Shown one piece after another: positions 31,971 to 40,302 of a DNA stretch of 64,000 nt. Position 1 is the first letter of the stretch; every line of letters starts with the position of its first letter. The DNA lies in the NCBI RefSeq assembly GCF_001625325.1, contig NZ_JRQQ01000002.1:124001-188000 (forward strand), written 5' to 3'. Made by a program: the position numbers and the translations under genes. The notes beneath the pieces are model-generated. The model did no database searches and had not been told where the DNA came from. It was given only the letters and a program-made list of their open reading frames with translations. This stretch comes from Croceicoccus estronivorus (GTDB taxonomy: Bacteria > Pseudomonadota > Alphaproteobacteria > Sphingomonadales > Sphingomonadaceae).

Positions 31971-34511
31971 CTAGTAAGTCGCACGCAGCGTGATCAGGAC
32001 GTTTCTGGGCTCTCCATACTGGTTGCGAAACAGGCTCGCCCCGTTCTGGAAGTAGGACTTGTCAAAAATGTTGTTGAGATTGGCAGTCAGTTCAAAATTA
32101 TCGTCGAGTTCATAGCGTAGAAACGCATCCGCAAGGACGAACCCCTTCTGCGCAAGGCTTGCAGCGGGAATTCCGAAATCCAGCAGAAACGCTTGGTCGC
32201 CAAATTCCTCGCTGCTTTGCGCACGCAGACTACCCCCGATAGCAAGCCCGGACAGGTCCCCACCAAGATCATAGCTGGTCAAGAGCCGAAACATATGGGC
32301 CGGTGTCTTGCTAAATGGAGATCCGACATCAGCGTCCGCCTTGAGAATCTCGGTATGCGTATAGGTGTATCCTGCCGCAAGCTGCCAGCCGGGCAGAAGC
32401 TCCCCACTCACTTCCGCGTCGAAGCCTTGCGTACGCTGCTGGCCTGCTGCCACAACACACCCCCCGCCGGTGGGATTGCCCGGGCAGGTCTGGTCGAAGG
32501 GCGGTACTTCGCTGAGCAGTGAATTTTCGAGATCGACCCGGTATGCCGCCAATGCGACATTCAGCCTGCCGTGAACCAGTTCGCCCTTCAGCCCAATTTC
32601 GTAATTCTTACCAAGGAGGTGAGCGGCGGGAGTTCCGTCGCGAGTCCAGTTGCCAAATTGCTGGCGGAATATATCAGTATAGCTTGCATAGGCCGACCAG
32701 CGCGAATTGATTTCATAGATCAGCCCGACATAGGGCGAGAACTGCCCCTCCACTTTCCCGTCCAACAGCACAGCAGCAGACGGCTCTTCGAGTAGCATCT
32801 CTGAATAGTCGTACCAGCTTATGCGTGCTCCCAAAACCAGAGTTAGCGGCTCGGCGATTGTAAAGTCGAGCTTGCCGTACAGGCCCTTGCTCTTGGCCTC
32901 AATTTCGGTTGCCGGCTGACCGCGCCCTTCTGCGATAAGCGCGCTTATCTCGTCGGTTAGCGGAAGGGTCGTGCGCGGATCGAACGTCACGGGGTCAAGC
33001 GCAACGTCTTGGAAATAGTAATCGAACCGGCGGCCAAACGCCTTCTCGCGCGCAAGATTAAGTCCCAAGGTCAAGTCGTGATCGTGACCGAAGGCGGTAA
33101 AGGCACCCCTCAGATAGAGATCGAGTCCGTCCGTCGTGTATTCCCTCTTACGTCCCTGCAGGCGCGTGCTGCTGACGCTGTTGAAGCCGTAGAGCAGTTG
33201 GTCACCATCATACTCGCGGTGCGATCCGGCAAGTTCGAGCGTCCAGCGCGCAGCGAGATTATGGATGACATTGAGGAAGACCTCGGTCTCGTCACTCTTA
33301 CGAAAACCCCAGTCCGAGCTGTAGAGACGCGATCGCTCGGGTATGTAGTCGAGGAGGAATTGGCGCGCTTCGGGTGCATACTCGCGATATCGCTCAAAGC
33401 GGCCACCGAGCCGTATGAGCGTATCCGACAATTCCTGTTCGAGTACGCCATAGGCCAGCGACGAGGTCGAATCGGTCACTTGCCAGAAGCGCTCGCGGTC
33501 CTGATAGGCTCCGACAATCCTCGCCCGCAGCCCTCCCGACCGGGTCAGTGGACCACCTAAATCTGCTTCGGCGCGATAATTGTTCCAAGATCCTGCACTT
33601 AGCGCCAGATGCAATTGCCGATCGAGCGTAGGCATCTTACGTACCAAATTAATGGTTCCGCCCGGTCCTCCTTGTCCAACAAGCAGACCCGCGGCGCCAC
33701 GCAACACTTCGATGCGGTCATAGATCGCGCCACTGCCTGAGAGCATCGAACCATAACCGAAATAGTTGAGTGCGTTGCGCGGCACGCCGTCGACCATATA
33801 GGTATCGATCTCGTAGCCGCGCGAGAAGAACGTTCCTACCGAATCCCTATCGCTGACATAGGAATTCTGATCAAATTTGTAGATCCCCGGTGCGCGGGCA
33901 ATCGCGGCGCCAATATCAGTAATCCCCTGGTCCTCGATCTGCTGGCGGGTGATGACCGTAATCGATTGCGGAATATCCTTGAGTGCCGTCGCGCTTTTCA
34001 GAATACTAGCTTCAGGGGTGGTGTAAGAGGTGCTGTTCTCGGTCGCGATCGGATCGCTGGTGGTGCCCGCAAAAACGCTCACACCGCTTGGGCTGCTGGC
34101 TTCGATCCGTACCGGCCCCAGCTGGATCGCACCATCCGCACTTTCAGGTGCAGGCTTCAGCATAACGCGGTTCTCGCCGGTGAACCGGAACGTCAAACCT
34201 GTCCCAACCAGCAACCGGGACAATGCCTCGACTGGCGTGAAGCGACCTTTGACGGCGGAACTGCGCCGCCCAGCGACCTTTTCGTCCGTGTAGACTATCT
34301 GGAGACCGGCACGCTGGGTGAACTGCAGAAGCGCCGAATTCAAATCCTGCGCCGGAATGTCCACATCAATCCGGCGCTCGGTACTCGATTGCGCCGCGGC
34401 TGGCTCCGGGAAAGCAAAACCTCCAGCCACGATCGCCGACGCGCTGACCGTCGCGGCCAAGATGAACTGCCTGCCGCGCCTTATCCGTGCCCCAGCGAGA
34501 ACCCCCATCAT
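31971..34511 (-). CDS. TonB-dependent siderophore receptor with STN domain
   Basis: An 846-residue outer-membrane receptor. Seen: signal peptide ending in Ala-Ala-Ala near residue 42, an STN signalling domain at about 45-115, a plug domain at about 155-270 (Thr-Val-Ile-Thr-Arg-Gln-Gln-Ile, Leu-Arg-Gly-Ala-Ala-Gly-Leu), and a long beta-barrel ending in an aromatic-rich strand with Tyr last. The STN domain means it can signal substrate binding to the FecR-like protein next door. ATG at 34511 has an AAAGGG site; a TTG at 34523 is possible. Likely ligand is a ferric siderophore, not identifiable from sequence alone. Confidence 0.92.
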   Translation of the reverse strand: MMGVLAGARIRRGRQFILAATVSASAIVAGGFAFPEPAAAQSSTERRIDVDIPAQDLNSALLQFTQRAGLQIVYTDEKVAGRRSSAVKGRFTPVEALSRLLVGTGLTFRFTGENRVMLKPAPESADGAIQLGPVRIEASSPSGVSVFAGTTSDPIATENSTSYTTPEASILKSATALKDIPQSITVITRQQIEDQGITDIGAAIARAPGIYKFDQNSYVSDRDSVGTFFSRGYEIDTYMVDGVPRNALNYFGYGSMLSGSGAIYDRIEVLRGAAGLLVGQGGPGGTINLVRKMPTLDRQLHLALSAGSWNNYRAEADLGGPLTRSGGLRARIVGAYQDRERFWQVTDSTSSLAYGVLEQELSDTLIRLGGRFERYREYAPEARQFLLDYIPERSRLYSSDWGFRKSDETEVFLNVIHNLAARWTLELAGSHREYDGDQLLYGFNSVSSTRLQGRKREYTTDGLDLYLRGAFTAFGHDHDLTLGLNLAREKAFGRRFDYYFQDVALDPVTFDPRTTLPLTDEISALIAEGRGQPATEIEAKSKGLYGKLDFTIAEPLTLVLGARISWYDYSEMLLEEPSAAVLLDGKVEGQFSPYVGLIYEINSRWSAYASYTDIFRQQFGNWTRDGTPAAHLLGKNYEIGLKGELVHGRLNVALAAYRVDLENSLLSEVPPFDQTCPGNPTGGGCVVAAGQQRTQGFDAEVSGELLPGWQLAAGYTYTHTEILKADADVGSPFSKTPAHMFRLLTSYDLGGDLSGLAIGGSLRAQSSEEFGDQAFLLDFGIPAASLAQKGFVLADAFLRYELDDNFELTANLNNIFDKSYFQNGASLFRNQYGEPRNVLITLRATY

Positions 34512-34541
34512 ATACCCTTTCAAACAAGCCTAGACGTTAAT

Positions 34542-34562
34542 CGCTAACCATTCGCATTAGCG
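34542..34562. promoter_or_regulatory. Dyad upstream of the TonB receptor
   Basis: An inverted repeat, CGCTAA at 34542-34547 and TTAGCG at 34557-34562, with nine bases between the arms. It sits about 30-50 bp upstream of the receptor start. It could bind an iron regulator; it does not match the classical Fur box closely. Confidence 0.35.
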
Positions 34563-34651
34563 TATTGCCTAGACGTCCGACCGGGAGGAACTCGGTAAAG
34601 ATTTTTCCGGAATTTATCGGAAAGTCTTCAAGGTACTGATTTTATGTCGAT

Positions 34652-35686
34652 TCAATATAGGGCAGTGAACAAAGGTCCACGCACGATGCGGGCGCCGACC
34701 TCATCCGAAATCGATGTCAACGCGCCATCAATATCTCCCGCATCGAAAACGCCGCTGATCTTCTCGTCGCCCAACCGGCCGCCGATCACCACAATGCGCC
34801 CGGCACGATAGCGGTTAAGTTCGGCTACGACCTGGCCCAGCGGAGCACGGTCGAATACGAGTTGACCTTTCCGCCATCCCAGAGCCTGCTCCTCACCTTC
34901 TTTGCCGATCGGATAAAGTCGGCCCGTCTGGTCGTATCGTACCTTCTCTCCGGGAGAGAGAATGATGCGATTGGACAAACCGGATGGTTTGTCACCTACC
35001 GAGACGGCCACCTTGTGCTCCATCACGGTGACAGCAACCTCTCCGGACAGGCGCTCGACCTCAAACCGAGTGCCCAGCGCCCGGGCTTGTCCATTGGCCG
35101 CTTCGACAACGAAAGGGCGGCCGTGCGCCTCGCCCTTCGGGACCGCGACGACATAGGCGACGCCTGACAAAAGTTCGATGCGGCGTTCATGTTCGTCAAA
35201 GTTCACGGCGATCGCACTCGATGGGCCGAGATCTACCCGGCTTCCATCGGGCAGAGTGACCGAACCCGTCTGCGCGATGGCCGTGCGATGATCGGCACGC
35301 AGGAAGGTGACGGGGTTACCAAGCCATGCGCTGCTGATAGTCACGACCAGCACGATGCTGGCCGCCAGAGCGGCCAGTTGCGGCCAGCGTCGGCGTCGAA
35401 GTGGAATGGTCGGAATATGCGAGGCAGCATCCGACTGTGAATGAACGCTGTGCCGGCTTAACGATCCGGGCTCGCGCGCGAGCGCATCCATCTGACCGAG
35501 CGCGGATTGCGCCTCCTTGAAAGCAGCCGCATTATCGGGGGCGGCAGCAAGCCAGGCATCCAACTCACGTCGGGTTTGCGTGTCGAGTGGGCCTCCGCCC
35601 AACCGCACGACCCATTCCGCCGCCCTGAGGCCCGGATCTTCCGTCTGGTCATTATCGCCCGACACGCAGCCGCATTGCCCTTTCAT
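34652..35686 (-). CDS. fecR: FecR-family anti-sigma / sigma regulator
   Basis: A 344-residue FecR-like membrane regulator. Seen: an N-terminal cytoplasmic DUF4880-like anti-sigma domain (about residues 15-65, Ala-Glu-Trp-Val-Val-Arg-Leu), one membrane helix at about 105-125, and a periplasmic FecR domain with Thr-Leu-Pro-Asp-Gly-Ser-Arg-Val-Asp-Leu near 145-154, then a C-terminal STN-interacting region. Known: it carries the receptor's signal across the membrane to the ECF sigma factor. It lies between the sigma gene and the receptor on the same strand. The start at 35686 is the best ATG; a GTG at 35665 is possible. Confidence 0.9.
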   Translation of the reverse strand: MKGQCGCVSGDNDQTEDPGLRAAEWVVRLGGGPLDTQTRRELDAWLAAAPDNAAAFKEAQSALGQMDALAREPGSLSRHSVHSQSDAASHIPTIPLRRRRWPQLAALAASIVLVVTISSAWLGNPVTFLRADHRTAIAQTGSVTLPDGSRVDLGPSSAIAVNFDEHERRIELLSGVAYVVAVPKGEAHGRPFVVEAANGQARALGTRFEVERLSGEVAVTVMEHKVAVSVGDKPSGLSNRIILSPGEKVRYDQTGRLYPIGKEGEEQALGWRKGQLVFDRAPLGQVVAELNRYRAGRIVVIGGRLGDEKISGVFDAGDIDGALTSISDEVGARIVRGPLFTALY

Positions 35687-35775
35687 TCATGACGGTACGT
35701 CTTCCCGCGACGCCCCAACGCGCATCCTGATAGGACGTTTGAGTTTCCCGGATTCAGTAATTTGCCCGTCCCCGT

Positions 35776-36273
35776 TTATCGAGGTTTCATTCGTTGCATG
35801 ACATGATGCACGGCACGGGCGAGATGTTTCTGGACCGAAGAATCGGAAATGCCGAGGTGTTCGGCCGCTTCGCTGTAGGTCATCCCGTCGATTCGCGTGG
35901 CCACGAATACCTGTTGGGTGCGCTCTGGAAGCTCTTCCAGAACTGACCGGACCCGATCGAGCGCGCTACGCGCAGCGGCCAGTTCTTCGACGGCGGGCGT
36001 GTCGTCGACCACGGCCGCCAGTTGTTCCGTATCGACTGTGTCAGTACGACGACGAGCTTCCCGTCGATGATGGTCGACGGCAAGGTTGTGCGCGGTGCGA
36101 TAAAGCCAGGCGCGTCCGTTTACGACGGCAGTGGCGCCTCCTTCGGCGAGCCGCAGGAAGGCTTCCTGGGTCAGATCGTCTGCAATGGCAGCGTCGCCCA
36201 CTTTATTGTTCAGATAGGCCTTTATGCCGCGCCGATGAGCAACATAAAGGCGCGTCAACGCCTTATCCGCCAA
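35776..36273 (-). CDS. fecI: ECF sigma factor, FecI-like
   Basis: A 165-residue ECF sigma factor. Region 2 spans about residues 5-75 (Leu-Thr-Gln-Glu-Ala-Phe-Leu-Arg-Leu near 34-42) and region 4 about 105-160 (Met-Thr-Tyr-Ser-Glu-Ala-Ala-Glu-His-Leu near 130-139). With fecR and the receptor it forms a cell-surface signalling unit. The start appears to be TTG at 36273 with an AGGA site seven bases before it; no in-frame ATG fits the domain. It is divergent from the AraC gene, and a 19-bp dyad sits between them. Confidence 0.9.
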   Translation of the reverse strand: MADKALTRLYVAHRRGIKAYLNNKVGDAAIADDLTQEAFLRLAEGGATAVVNGRAWLYRTAHNLAVDHHRREARRRTDTVDTEQLAAVVDDTPAVEELAAARSALDRVRSVLEELPERTQQVFVATRIDGMTYSEAAEHLGISDSSVQKHLARAVHHVMQRMKPR

Positions 36274-36317
36274 GGCACGTTCCTCGCACTATCCCGATTT
36301 CGGATTGACATAACGCA

Positions 36318-36336
36318 GTTGCGAGACGTTCGCAAC
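36318..36336. promoter_or_regulatory. Dyad GTTGCGA-N5-TCGCAAC between fecI and araC genes
   Basis: A perfect 7-bp inverted repeat with a five-base spacer, centred at 36327 in the divergent region of the sigma and AraC genes. The core TTGCGA-N5-TCGCAA occurs again at 38171-38187. It is likely an operator for a dimeric regulator acting on one or both promoters; the regulator is not known. Confidence 0.5.
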
Positions 36337-36395
36337 AATTGGCTGCTTACCGAATTTCAGGCCCGGATTCGTCTTGTTCATCAGGAGGTTCCGGC

Positions 36396-37298
36396 ATGCC
36401 CAAATCCCGGAGGCCGGCCGGGCGCGAGATGATCGACTTCAGTGCACCGCGCGGATCAACCCGGCTAAAGCTCGCCAACAGCCTGTCATATGACGGTGTG
36501 CATATCATACGAAGTGCGCTGACGCCCAACGAAGACGGAAAGATCATCGGAGGCTCGCAACTCAGCATCGCGATCCATGTGGGTGACCCGATCGACCTTG
36601 AATGGTCGGAACCAGGAAGTGACCGGCTCCGGGTCACGCGCGTTGAACCGGGCATGGCGCATATCAATCCGGGCGACAATCCCTTCTTCCAGCGCTGGCA
36701 AGGTTCACCGGAATTGCTGATCGTGGCTTTCGATCAAGCCATGATTGACCGTGTGGGCATGGAGACCTTCGGTAAGGTGGGGGCCATGCTGCGGCCAACG
36801 GTCGGAAGTGTCGATCGGAATATTCGTAACGCCCTCCCCGCCTGGTCGGAGGAGTTGGTGCGCGGCGGTCCTGGTGGCAGGCTTTTTATCGAGGGTCTGG
36901 CCAAGGCAACGATTGTCCATCTGTTCCGCCAATATGCTGAAGGCACCCCGGCCCCAACGCCCATGCGCGGCGGCCTCGGCGCAGCCCGGCTTCACCGCGT
37001 TGTCGACTATATCGAAGCCCATTTGTCGGACGATCTATCGGTTCGCGAACTGGCCACGATTGCGGGGCTGAGCACCCATCACTTCGGTCTCGCATTCCGT
37101 CAATCGACCGGCCACCCGCCGCACCGCTACGTCATCCAGCGTCGTATCGAACGTGCAAAGGCCCTGCTTCTCACCTCACAAGCGTCGGTGACGCAGATTG
37201 CCCATGCGACGGGCTTTTCCAGTCATGGTCATTTCGCCGCCCATTTCCGGAGGCTCGTGGGCACTACGCCATCACGCTTCAGACTGGATCGGCTCTGA
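36396..37298 (+). CDS. AraC-family transcriptional regulator
   Basis: A 300-residue regulator. The C-terminal 100 residues hold two AraC HTH motifs (Leu-Ser-Val-Arg-Glu-Leu-Ala and Ser-Val-Thr-Gln-Ile-Ala-His-Ala-Thr-Gly-Phe, followed by Ser-His-Gly-His-Phe-Ala-Ala-His-Phe-Arg-Arg). The N-terminal 190 residues are a ligand-sensing region. ATG at 36396 has an AGGAGG site seven bases upstream; the longer frame from 36339 lacks one. Divergent from the FecI gene, so it may control siderophore uptake in response to the siderophore or iron. Its last 27 bp overlap the tail of the opposing XRE gene. Confidence 0.88.
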   Translation: MPKSRRPAGREMIDFSAPRGSTRLKLANSLSYDGVHIIRSALTPNEDGKIIGGSQLSIAIHVGDPIDLEWSEPGSDRLRVTRVEPGMAHINPGDNPFFQRWQGSPELLIVAFDQAMIDRVGMETFGKVGAMLRPTVGSVDRNIRNALPAWSEELVRGGPGGRLFIEGLAKATIVHLFRQYAEGTPAPTPMRGGLGAARLHRVVDYIEAHLSDDLSVRELATIAGLSTHHFGLAFRQSTGHPPHRYVIQRRIERAKALLLTSQASVTQIAHATGFSSHGHFAAHFRRLVGTTPSRFRLDRL

Positions 37299-37547
37299 AA
37301 TCCCACCGCCATCTTCGCGCAAGATTTCCTCAACCAAGGCAATCGGGTCGTGGTCCAGGGCGCGCAGCACATCGATCAGTTCGATCAGATCGAGGCGCCG
37401 CTCACCGCCTTCATATTTCGCGACGAAGGACTGCGGTTTGCTCAACTTCGCAGCCACTTGTTCCTGCGTCCACCCGCCATTCTTTCGGGCATCCACCAGC
37501 AATTGCCGGAGTTTGTTGTGGCGAGGTGAACGAAGAGACTTTGACAT
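37272..37547 (-). CDS. XRE-family HTH regulator
   Basis: A 91-residue regulator with a Cro/CI-type helix-turn-helix at about residues 10-65 (Thr-Gln-Glu-Gln-Val-Ala-Ala-Lys-Leu-Ser then Ser-Phe-Val-Ala-Lys-Tyr-Glu-Gly-Gly-Glu-Arg). Short proteins of this exact layout are standard near the end of alphaproteobacterial conjugative elements, beside DUF2285 genes. It is divergent from the short DUF2285 gene that follows and converges on the AraC gene with a 27-bp overlap. Confidence 0.85.
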   Translation of the reverse strand: MSKSLRSPRHNKLRQLLVDARKNGGWTQEQVAAKLSKPQSFVAKYEGGERRLDLIELIDVLRALDHDPIALVEEILREDGGGISEPIQSEA

Positions 37548-37698
37548 GCTGACCGGCGATCTGTGAAATCCGGCTGCCGTCTTGATCCCAATGTAGGATT
37601 ATCCCATTTCAGGATGGCTTGACTTTGACGTGGAAGAGCGCAGGATCGAACCGCTACTTCCGAGCCATGGAAGAGTGGAACGCCGAAGAGAGAGCGTC

Positions 37699-37998
37699 AT
37701 GCGACCGCGCCCCACTCTGGAACCTGATCTTCTGCCCGCACCGCCCTGTTCGGACGATCTCACCGACTATGATTATCGCCTGCTCATAGTGTATTTGCGC
37801 CTACTGGATGCCGAAGCGGATGGCGCGGATTGGGCCGACGTTGCCCGCATCGTCCTTCGTCTCGATCCGGTTTGCGAACCGCGCGAAGCACGCGCCATTC
37901 ATGCCGCTCATCTCGCCCGCGCGCGATGGATGCGCGACCATGGTCATAACAAGCTGTTGACAGATGCTCAAAACGAGATGCGCCCACGCGGCGGATAG
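37699..37998 (+). CDS. Short DUF2285-type DNA-binding protein
   Basis: A 99-residue protein of the short DUF2285-like type found in conjugative elements. Seen: Leu-Thr-Asp-Tyr-Asp near 21-25, Tyr-Leu-Arg-Leu-Leu-Asp-Ala-Glu near 31-40, an Asp-Pro-Val-Cys-Glu-Pro segment near 58-63, and Ala-Arg-Trp-Met-Arg-Asp-His-Gly near 78-85, then Leu-Leu-Thr-Asp. ATG at 37699 has a GAGAGAG site upstream; an in-frame extension from 37630 is less likely. With the XRE gene it marks the far side of the iron cargo. Confidence 0.72.
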   Translation: MRPRPTLEPDLLPAPPCSDDLTDYDYRLLIVYLRLLDAEADGADWADVARIVLRLDPVCEPREARAIHAAHLARARWMRDHGHNKLLTDAQNEMRPRGG

Positions 37999-38170
37999 TT
38001 TGGAGCCATTACCCCGGCTAGCGTAGGCACGGCATCGCTTTAGCGCCTCAAGGCCGATAGCGCTGAGAGGCGATCATTTATCTGATCGACTCATGTTCAG
38101 GCAGAACGCCTTTCCGTTTCGACAGACCGACAACTCGTGACTTGCGGCCGCCATCAACACTCGCTACTAG

Positions 38171-38187
38171 TTGCGAACTAATCGCAA
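38171..38187. promoter_or_regulatory. Second TTGCGA-N5-TCGCAA dyad
   Basis: TTGCGA at 38171-38176 and TCGCAA at 38182-38187 with a five-base spacer, 40 bp before the hypothetical gene at 38228. Same core and spacing as the fecI/araC dyad at 36318-36336. Confidence 0.48.
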
Positions 38188-38227
38188 TAAGAAAAATCAG
38201 GGGGAGGAATTCAGAAAGGACAGACTA

Positions 38228-38626
38228 ATGACCCGCCATTTTCCACCGCTGAATCTTGATGGGGTTGCCTGTCGTACAGTTATTGTCGAGGGGGCACGGT
38301 GCTGGCGGAAAGCACGCGATACCGGACAAGCGGTACAGCCATCCCTCTACCAGATGTTCGTATCTCACGACTGTGAAATGCTTGCACCGGTATTCGATAG
38401 CCTGATGAGCCTGTGCGAAAATGCACTTGGACGGCCAGTCGTGATTGGCAGTGCTATGGCCTTGTCCGAGGACGAATCCATGCTTCTCGGCCTGCTCGAC
38501 GGATCGAGGCAGCGATGTACGTGCATTGACTGCCTGACGGAAGTGGCGGCGAGTCTGGATTGTGCGATCACTTCGACACAGATCCTGATCGGAACACCGA
38601 CCCGTTCATCCAACCTGTTGCAGTAA
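38228..38626 (+). CDS. Hypothetical protein
   Basis: A 132-residue protein without a recognised domain. It is rich in Cys (including a Cys-Thr-Cys-x2-Cys pattern near residues 97-102) but has no signal peptide or membrane helix; metal binding is possible. ATG at 38228 follows an AGAAAGGA site, and a TTGCGA dyad lies just upstream. The exonuclease gene follows on the same strand after 55 bp, so the two may be co-transcribed. Confidence 0.6.
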   Translation: MTRHFPPLNLDGVACRTVIVEGARCWRKARDTGQAVQPSLYQMFVSHDCEMLAPVFDSLMSLCENALGRPVVIGSAMALSEDESMLLGLLDGSRQRCTCIDCLTEVAASLDCAITSTQILIGTPTRSSNLLQ

Positions 38627-38681
38627 GCCGTAGAGAGCAGCCTTCCTGCTCCACGAACAGACCTGATCCAGATCCAGAACC

Positions 38682-39245
38682 ATGCATATGATTGCGATCG
38701 ATTTCGAAGCTTCCTGCCTGCCCAAACATGGTTTGTCCTATCCGATAGAAGTGGGTATCTCCGAAGACGGCTTTACATCCCGATCCTGGCTGATCCGTCC
38801 GCATGCCAGTTGGACTGGCTGGACCTGGACTGACGAGGCCGAAAGTCTACACCGGCTTTGCCAAGCGGACCTGTGGCGCGATGGAATACCGGTCGAACGG
38901 GTCGCGGTCGAGCTTGCCCAAGCGCTGGGAGGAGCGCAGGTTATCGCCGACAGCCCGATCGATGCCTATTGGCTCGAAACGCTTTACGAGGCCGCAGCGC
39001 AACCTTGCCCGGTGGAGATTCAATGTGTCAGCGAAATACTGCGGGAATCCGGTCTCGCGAGCTGTGTCATCTTCGACGCTCAGACCCGCATCGATGCAAT
39101 GGGATTTGGAAGGCATCGTGCCGGAGAGGACGCACGCTGGCTGGCTGCGTTGCTGATGGAACTCGAGAAGCAGGTGCAGGCAAAGGGCCAGTCCTTGCGT
39201 CGGGCACCCCGCCCCACGGAAATGCTGACCTATGCCGCCATCTAG
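38682..39245 (+). CDS. RNase T-like DEDD 3'-5' exonuclease
   Basis: A 187-residue nuclease of the DnaQ-like DEDD fold. Seen: Ile-Asp-Phe-Glu-Ala-Ser at residues 5-10 (first Asp and Glu), an Asp near 90 in Ala-Asp-Ser-Pro-Ile-Asp, and His-Arg-Ala-Gly-Glu-Asp-Ala-Arg-Trp near 144-152 (His and last Asp of DEDDh). It would trim RNA or DNA 3' ends in the cytoplasm; small members of this group are common on plasmids. No partner polymerase or helicase gene is nearby. Confidence 0.75.
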   Translation: MHMIAIDFEASCLPKHGLSYPIEVGISEDGFTSRSWLIRPHASWTGWTWTDEAESLHRLCQADLWRDGIPVERVAVELAQALGGAQVIADSPIDAYWLETLYEAAAQPCPVEIQCVSEILRESGLASCVIFDAQTRIDAMGFGRHRAGEDARWLAALLMELEKQVQAKGQSLRRAPRPTEMLTYAAI

Positions 39246-39307
39246 CGAAGTAAATGGATGCGCATAATCTGTGTGGAAGCGAGGCCCACAGTCGAGGCAG
39301 ACTTGCT

Positions 39308-39673
39308 TCATTCAATTCGACCATCTTCCTGCTTGAGGAATTCAGCCAGGACGATTGCATGGTTAGCCCGCCTGTCTCGGGCGGCATAGAGCAACGTCAC
39401 ATCAGCCTGATCGACAAGATCGCATAGCTCGCTCACCGCGACGTCATTTGCCTTCAGCTCCTGGCGGTAGCGATCGCTAAATTCCTTGAATCGAGCCGGA
39501 TCGTGGCCGAACCATTTTCGCAACTCCGGGCTTGGCGCGATCTCCTTAAGCCAGAGATCGAGCTTTGCGGATTCCTTCGACACGCCTCTCGGCCAGATGC
39601 GATCGACCAGAACCCGCTTCCCATCAGTGCTTGCGGGAGCATCATAGATTCGCTTGATGCGTATGAAGCCCAT
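39308..39673 (-). CDS. DUF488 family protein
   Basis: A 121-residue DUF488 protein. Seen: Ile-Arg-Ile-Lys-Arg-Ile-Tyr near 4-10, Val-Asp-Arg-Ile-Trp-Pro-Arg-Gly-Val near 23-31, and a C-terminal Leu-Leu-Tyr-Ala-Ala-Arg-Asp segment, the typical pattern. The family is of unknown function and widespread; it is often near stress or haem-related genes. Its start at 39673 overlaps the stop of the preceding gene (TAATG), so the two are coupled. Confidence 0.85.
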   Translation of the reverse strand: MGFIRIKRIYDAPASTDGKRVLVDRIWPRGVSKESAKLDLWLKEIAPSPELRKWFGHDPARFKEFSDRYRQELKANDVAVSELCDLVDQADVTLLYAARDRRANHAIVLAEFLKQEDGRIE

Positions 39674-39999
39674 TATCGCCTGTCCTTGTCTCCCCGGTTG
39701 ATCCACGCGGGCGGATCGCTTGCCGGAAAAGACTCGATCGAGGCTTCGTCGACCTCGTCGAACAGTCCATCGTCGAGCAATCGTCGGACTTGCCTTTTGA
39801 TTTCGGAGATCAGTCCGTCACGTACCGGTCTGTCGGTAGAATCCTGCCGGGACGCCACGCAGCCACAGAGCCGCTCATCGACCACCTCTTCGATCAGGTC
39901 GTTCAATTCGCAGCCCTCGGCCCGATAACGCTCGGCGATGTAGCGAACTGCCTGGGTGAGCTGTTCAGGGTCGATCGGATCATCATATTCATGCGTCAT
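39673..39999 (-). CDS. Small acidic protein with Ser-Phe-Pro-Ala-Ser-Asp-Pro-Pro tail motif
   Basis: A 108-residue acidic, mostly helical protein. The helical N-terminal half (Leu-Thr-Gln-Ala-Val-Arg-Tyr-Ile and following) resembles a three-helix bundle; the C-terminus holds Glu-Ser-Phe-Pro-Ala-Ser-Asp-Pro-Pro-Ala-Trp, a motif common in small alphaproteobacterial stress proteins of unknown function. Start Met-Thr-His at 39999. Coupled by overlap to DUF488. Function unknown. Confidence 0.65.
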   Translation of the reverse strand: MTHEYDDPIDPEQLTQAVRYIAERYRAEGCELNDLIEEVVDERLCGCVASRQDSTDRPVRDGLISEIKRQVRRLLDDGLFDEVDEASIESFPASDPPAWINRGDKDRR

Positions 40000-40064
40000 G
40001 CCATTGCTCCTGCTCTGGTGGGGCAAGATGAAGTCGAGGCAGCGCCGGGAACGGACATGCCATC

Positions 40065-40301
40065 CTAGGCGAGGCTGAACATCGTGACCATGCCGCCGAT
40101 GGCAATGCCGAATGCCATTATCATGATACCGGCGATGCGCAGGATATAGGTCAACGGATCGCTATTTTCGTTCACCGATGAGGCCGGACGCGGCGGCCGT
40201 CCGACGAGGCGCCTGACAAAGTCCTGCCGAAAAGCCATGGAGAAGCCGATCACGGCCAGGATCAAACCGAAGACATCGACGATCAGCACATAGGCGGGCA
40301 C
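40065..40301 (-). CDS. Small two-helix membrane protein
   Basis: A 78-residue protein with two membrane helices (about residues 3-22 and 53-75) and a basic loop between. GTG at 40301 has an AAGGAGG site at the best spacing and lies one base after the metB stop, so it is the tail gene of the sulfur operon. No named family recognised. A role in sulfur metabolism is not implied beyond position. Confidence 0.6.
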   Translation of the reverse strand: MPAYVLIVDVFGLILAVIGFSMAFRQDFVRRLVGRPPRPASSVNENSDPLTYILRIAGIMIMAFGIAIGGMVTMFSLA

Positions 40302-40302
40302 G

